Below, one piece after another: positions 61,279-64,000 of a stretch of 64,000 nt of DNA. The notes below the pieces were generated by a model that saw only the letters and a list, made by a program, of their open reading frames with translations, did no database searches and was not told where the DNA came from. Numbering within the stretch: position 1 is the stretch's first letter; every line of letters starts with the position of its first letter. The stretch covers positions 1 through 64,000 of the forward strand of contig JAJPYE010000009.1 in the NCBI GenBank assembly GCA_021205095.1, in the 5' to 3' direction. The translations under genes were made by a program, and so were the position numbers. This stretch comes from Oscillospiraceae bacterium (GTDB lineage Bacteria > Bacillota > Clostridia > Oscillospirales > Oscillospiraceae).

Positions 61279-62099
61279 TCGTTGATTTCCTCTTGGGGTT
61301 GGGTTAGGGCCGGCGCCGCCAGGGGCGCCGCGCCGATTTTTCGAAACCGGGCGTAACGCTTTTCCGTCAGCTCCGACTCGGTCTTCAGCTCTTGCAGGGT
61401 ATCCCGCAGCCGCTGCTTTATAAAGGCGTTCAGCTCCTCTGTGGTGCGGCCATCCTCCTGGATGACCTCCTCGATAATGCCGAAGCCGTAGGCGTCTGCC
61501 GCTGTCAGGCGCAGGCAGCTTGCCGCCTCCGCCGCCAGCTTCGCGTTTTTCCACAGAATACTGGCGCAGCCCTCCGGGGAGATGACGGAATAGATGGCCG
61601 ATTGGAGCATCCACACCCGGTCAGCCACGGCCAGGGCCAATGCGCCGCCGCTGCCTCCCTCGCCGATGACGATGGAGACGATAGGGGTGTTCAGGGCCAT
61701 CATTTCCATCAGATTTTCCGCGATGGCCTGGCCCTGGCCCCGCTCCTCGGCCCCTATGCCGCAGTAGGCCCCGGAGGTATCCACCAGGCAGACGACGGGC
61801 CGGTGGAATTTTTCCGCCTGCTTCATCAACCGCAGGGCCTTGCGGTAGCCCTCCGGGTGGGGGGAGCCGAAATTCCGCATGGCCCGCTCCTTGGCGGCGT
61901 GGCCCTTCTCGATGGCGATCACCGTCACGGGCATACCGTCCAGGGTGCCGATACCCCCCACGATGGCGGCGTCGTCTCCGTAGCGCCGGTCGCCGTGCAG
62001 CTCCACAAAATCGGGGAGCAGGGCGTGGATATAGTCAAGGCCCGTCTGTCTGCCGTTGCTGCGGGCCTTTTGCACGATGTCAAAGGCTGTGTTACTCAT
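61275..62099 (-). CDS. accA: Acetyl-CoA carboxylase carboxyltransferase subunit alpha
   Basis: A 274-residue crotonase-fold subunit that, with AccD, transfers CO2 from biotin to acetyl-CoA. Visible are DFVELHGDRRYGDDAAIVGG, NFGSPHPEGYRKALR, the oxyanion-hole region IGEGGSGGALALAVAD and SPEGCASILWKNA. It is slightly shorter than E. coli AccA, as usual in Clostridia. The start overlaps the accD stop by 8 nt. Confidence 0.95.
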   Translation of the reverse strand: MSNTAFDIVQKARSNGRQTGLDYIHALLPDFVELHGDRRYGDDAAIVGGIGTLDGMPVTVIAIEKGHAAKERAMRNFGSPHPEGYRKALRLMKQAEKFHRPVVCLVDTSGAYCGIGAEERGQGQAIAENLMEMMALNTPIVSIVIGEGGSGGALALAVADRVWMLQSAIYSVISPEGCASILWKNAKLAAEAASCLRLTAADAYGFGIIEEVIQEDGRTTEELNAFIKQRLRDTLQELKTESELTEKRYARFRKIGAAPLAAPALTQPQEEINE

Positions 62100-62955
62100 G
62101 GGGTTCCTCCCTGTGCCATAAAAGGAGCTTTGCGATCAGCTCCCGCTGCTCGCTGCGGGGGACGATGGCGTCCACAAATCCATGCTCCAGCAAAAATTCC
62201 GAGCGCTGGAAGGTCTTGGGCAGGGCCTTGTGGGTGGTCTGCTCGATGACTCTGGCCCCGGCGAAGCCCACGGTGGCCTCCGGCTCGGCCAGAATCACGT
62301 CCCCGCCCATGGCGAAGCTGGCGGTGACGCCCCCGGTGGTGGGGTCTGTCAGTACCGTCAGGTAGAACAGCCCCGCGTCGCTGTGCTTTTTCAGCGCCCC
62401 GCAGGTCTTGGCCATCTGCATCAGGGACAGCAGTCCCTCCTGCATCCGTGCGCCCCCGGACAGGGTACAGCCCACCACCGGCAGGCGTTCCGCCGTGGCG
62501 GCCTCAAAGGTGCGGGTAATCCGCTCGCCCACGGCGGTTCCCATGCTGCCCATCATAAAATAGGGCTCCATGACAAACAGCCAGCAGGGCTGCCCCCCGA
62601 TGGCGGCGCGACCGCAGACCACCGCCTCCGTCTCCCGGCTGGCGCTTTGGGTGGTGCTCAGTTTTTCGGGATAGCCGGGAAAGGAAAGCGGGTCGGAGGA
62701 TGTCACGTCGCCGAAGTACTCCTGAAAGGAACCGGCGTCGCACAGCATTTTCAGGCGCTGCCGGGCTTTCATCCGAAAATGATGGCCGCAGGAGCAGACG
62801 CTGTTGTTATACCAAAGCTCGCTCAGGGGTATGCTTTGGTGGCAGTTGGGACATTCCTTGGAGGGTTCGTTTTCGTCCGCCATCGCGGCCAGACGGCTGC
62901 GTCCTCCTTTTTCCAGCTCGTTTTTGTCCCGGAGGGAAAAGGTTAAAAAGCTCAT
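62092..62955 (-). CDS. accD: Acetyl-CoA carboxylase carboxyltransferase subunit beta
   Basis: A 287-residue subunit with an N-terminal zinc ribbon (CPNCHQ, Cys 35/38, and CSCGHH, Cys 54/56) and the crotonase-fold body (GARMQEGLLSLMQMAKTCGAL, FAMGGDVILAEPEATVGFAG). The second half of the ribbon reads C-x-C-G-H-H, one residue shorter than the usual C-x-x-C-G-H-H, a small oddity. ATG 62955 overlaps the accC stop (ATGA). Confidence 0.95.
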   Translation of the reverse strand: MSFLTFSLRDKNELEKGGRSRLAAMADENEPSKECPNCHQSIPLSELWYNNSVCSCGHHFRMKARQRLKMLCDAGSFQEYFGDVTSSDPLSFPGYPEKLSTTQSASRETEAVVCGRAAIGGQPCWLFVMEPYFMMGSMGTAVGERITRTFEAATAERLPVVGCTLSGGARMQEGLLSLMQMAKTCGALKKHSDAGLFYLTVLTDPTTGGVTASFAMGGDVILAEPEATVGFAGARVIEQTTHKALPKTFQRSEFLLEHGFVDAIVPRSEQRELIAKLLLWHREEPHE

Positions 62956-64000
62956 TGTGTCACCTGCCGTTCCAAAAAGGTGCAGTCGTAATCTCCCTGG
63001 GAGAAACGGCTGTCGCTGACCAGCCGGAGCTGCTCGGCGATGTTGGCCTCCACTCCGTCTATCACAAGCTCGCACAGAGCGGCCCGCATTTTCCGCAGAG
63101 CCTCCTCTCTGGTGCTGGCGTATACCATCAGCTTGCCGATCAGGGCGTCGTAAAAGGCGCTGACCTCCGTTCCCACCACCAGGGCGCTGTCAAAGCGCAC
63201 AAAGGGGCCGCCGGGGATGTGAAGCTGCCTTACCTCGCCGGGGGAGAGAGCGTTAATGCGGCACTCTATGCAATTTCCTGTCATGGTGACGTCCCGCTGA
63301 CGGAAGGGCAGCTCAATGCCCGCCGCCGTGCGTATCTGCCACTTCACCAGGTCGATGTGGGTGAGAAGCTCGGTGATGCCATGCTCCACCTGAAGCCGCA
63401 CGTTCATCTCCATGAAATGCAGATCTCCCTTGCCGTCCAGCAGGAATTCCAGAGTACCCACCCCGGTGTAGCCCAGAGCCTTTACCGCTTTGGCGGCATA
63501 GGCGAACAGCTCTCGGCGCTGCTTCTCGCTGACGCCGGGAGAGGGGGTCTCCTCGATGAGCTTCTGGTGGTGCCGCTGGATGGAGCAGTCCCGCTCCCCC
63601 AGACAGACCGACCGGCCCATCTCGTCCGCCAGCACCTGCACCTCGATGTGCCGGGCGGGGTAAATATATTTTTCCAGATAGAGGGAGCCGTCCCCAAAGG
63701 CGGCCTGGGCCTCCGCCTCCGCCAGGGGAAACTGCTCCGCCAGCTCCTGGGGGTTGTTGATCAGACGGATGCCCCGCCCGCCTCCCCCAGCGGTGGCCTT
63801 GAGCATGACGGGGTACCCCAGCTTCTGGGCCGCTGCCGCCGCCTTGTCCTTATCGGGCAGGGTGGCCGTGCCGGGAATGACGGGCAGACCCGCGCTTTTC
63901 ATCTGGCGCTTCATCTCCGTCTTGTCCGCCACCTGCTCCATCAGCTCCGGGCTGGGGCCGATGAAGGCGATGCCGTGCTGCTGGCAGAGCTTGGCAAAAT
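62952..64000 (-). CDS. accC: Acetyl-CoA carboxylase biotin carboxylase subunit (partial, runs off the window)
   Basis: The C-terminal 349 residues of a biotin carboxylase; the frame stays open to the window edge, where FIGPSPEL continues the family sequence. ATP-grasp motifs are KATAGGGGRGIR and HFMEMNVRLQVEHGITE, with the nucleotide/bicarbonate block RDCSIQRHHQKLIEE. It carboxylates the biotin on AccB. The gene begins beyond the window; accB and other fatty-acid genes are probably further upstream in the same operon. Confidence 0.95.
   Translation of the reverse strand, partial: FAKLCQQHGIAFIGPSPELMEQVADKTEMKRQMKSAGLPVIPGTATLPDKDKAAAAAQKLGYPVMLKATAGGGGRGIRLINNPQELAEQFPLAEAEAQAAFGDGSLYLEKYIYPARHIEVQVLADEMGRSVCLGERDCSIQRHHQKLIEETPSPGVSEKQRRELFAYAAKAVKALGYTGVGTLEFLLDGKGDLHFMEMNVRLQVEHGITELLTHIDLVKWQIRTAAGIELPFRQRDVTMTGNCIECRINALSPGEVRQLHIPGGPFVRFDSALVVGTEVSAFYDALIGKLMVYASTREEALRKMRAALCELVIDGVEANIAEQLRLVSDSRFSQGDYDCTFLERQVTQ

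Overview
The window is about 64 kb of GC-rich, gene-dense Firmicutes DNA. It most resembles an anaerobic gut member of the Oscillospiraceae (the Flavonifractor/Intestinimonas/Lawsonibacter neighbourhood). Reasons: the hprK, murB, rapZ, yvcK, whiA block, a BlaI/BlaR1 pair, Rrf2-linked iron-sulphur genes, a butyrate-type CoA-transferase operon and the dense base composition. The genus is an inference. I found no tRNA, rRNA, CRISPR array, insertion sequence or prophage.

Layout. 1-2.1 kb: a BlaI repressor and M56 metallopeptidase sensor behind a double operator. 2.1-8.6 kb: two large secreted proteins flanking a PLP-dependent alpha-oxoamine synthase. 8.7-12.5 kb: cysteine desulfurase, IscU scaffold, mnmA, an HD protein and an Rrf2 regulator. 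12.6-17.5 kb: an unknown membrane protein, an AT-richer islet with a small HTH protein, and two flavoproteins, one frameshifted. 17.3-25.6 kb: mgtE, a HAD phosphatase, a BMP-type nucleoside ABC transporter, yigZ and hflX. 25.7-34.2 kb: dnaE, whiA, yvcK, rapZ, murB and hprK. 34.7-40.5 kb: an SH3 membrane protein, a MerR regulator and the divergent cyclase / hydroxyacyl-CoA dehydrogenase genes, then a CoA-transferase unit behind a perfect-consensus promoter. 40.7-47.1 kb: YoaK protein, Na+/solute symporter, lipid kinase, MATE exporter and asnS. 47.4-51 kb: an orphan membrane protein and an NADH/ferredoxin-type flavoprotein with a degenerate NuoF-like partner. 51.1-53.9 kb: a MotA/MotB-like pair resembling ZorA/ZorB. 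54.1-59 kb: nfo, a small protein, a third secreted paralogue and a U32 peptidase. 59-64 kb: translationally coupled accC(partial)-accD-accA-AMP ligase-tetR.

The least explained signals are not proteins. Two different structured intergenic elements each occur twice, at 19.1/33.0 kb and at 17.1/34.5 kb. In each pair the stems are kept by compensating base changes while loops or short blocks are conserved, as expected for undescribed RNAs or mobile structured repeats. The most interesting protein system is the ZorA/ZorB-like proton-channel pair without any recognisable Zorya effector beside it.

Starts were chosen from ribosome binding sites and family N-termini. All family assignments were made by reading the sequence, without database searches.
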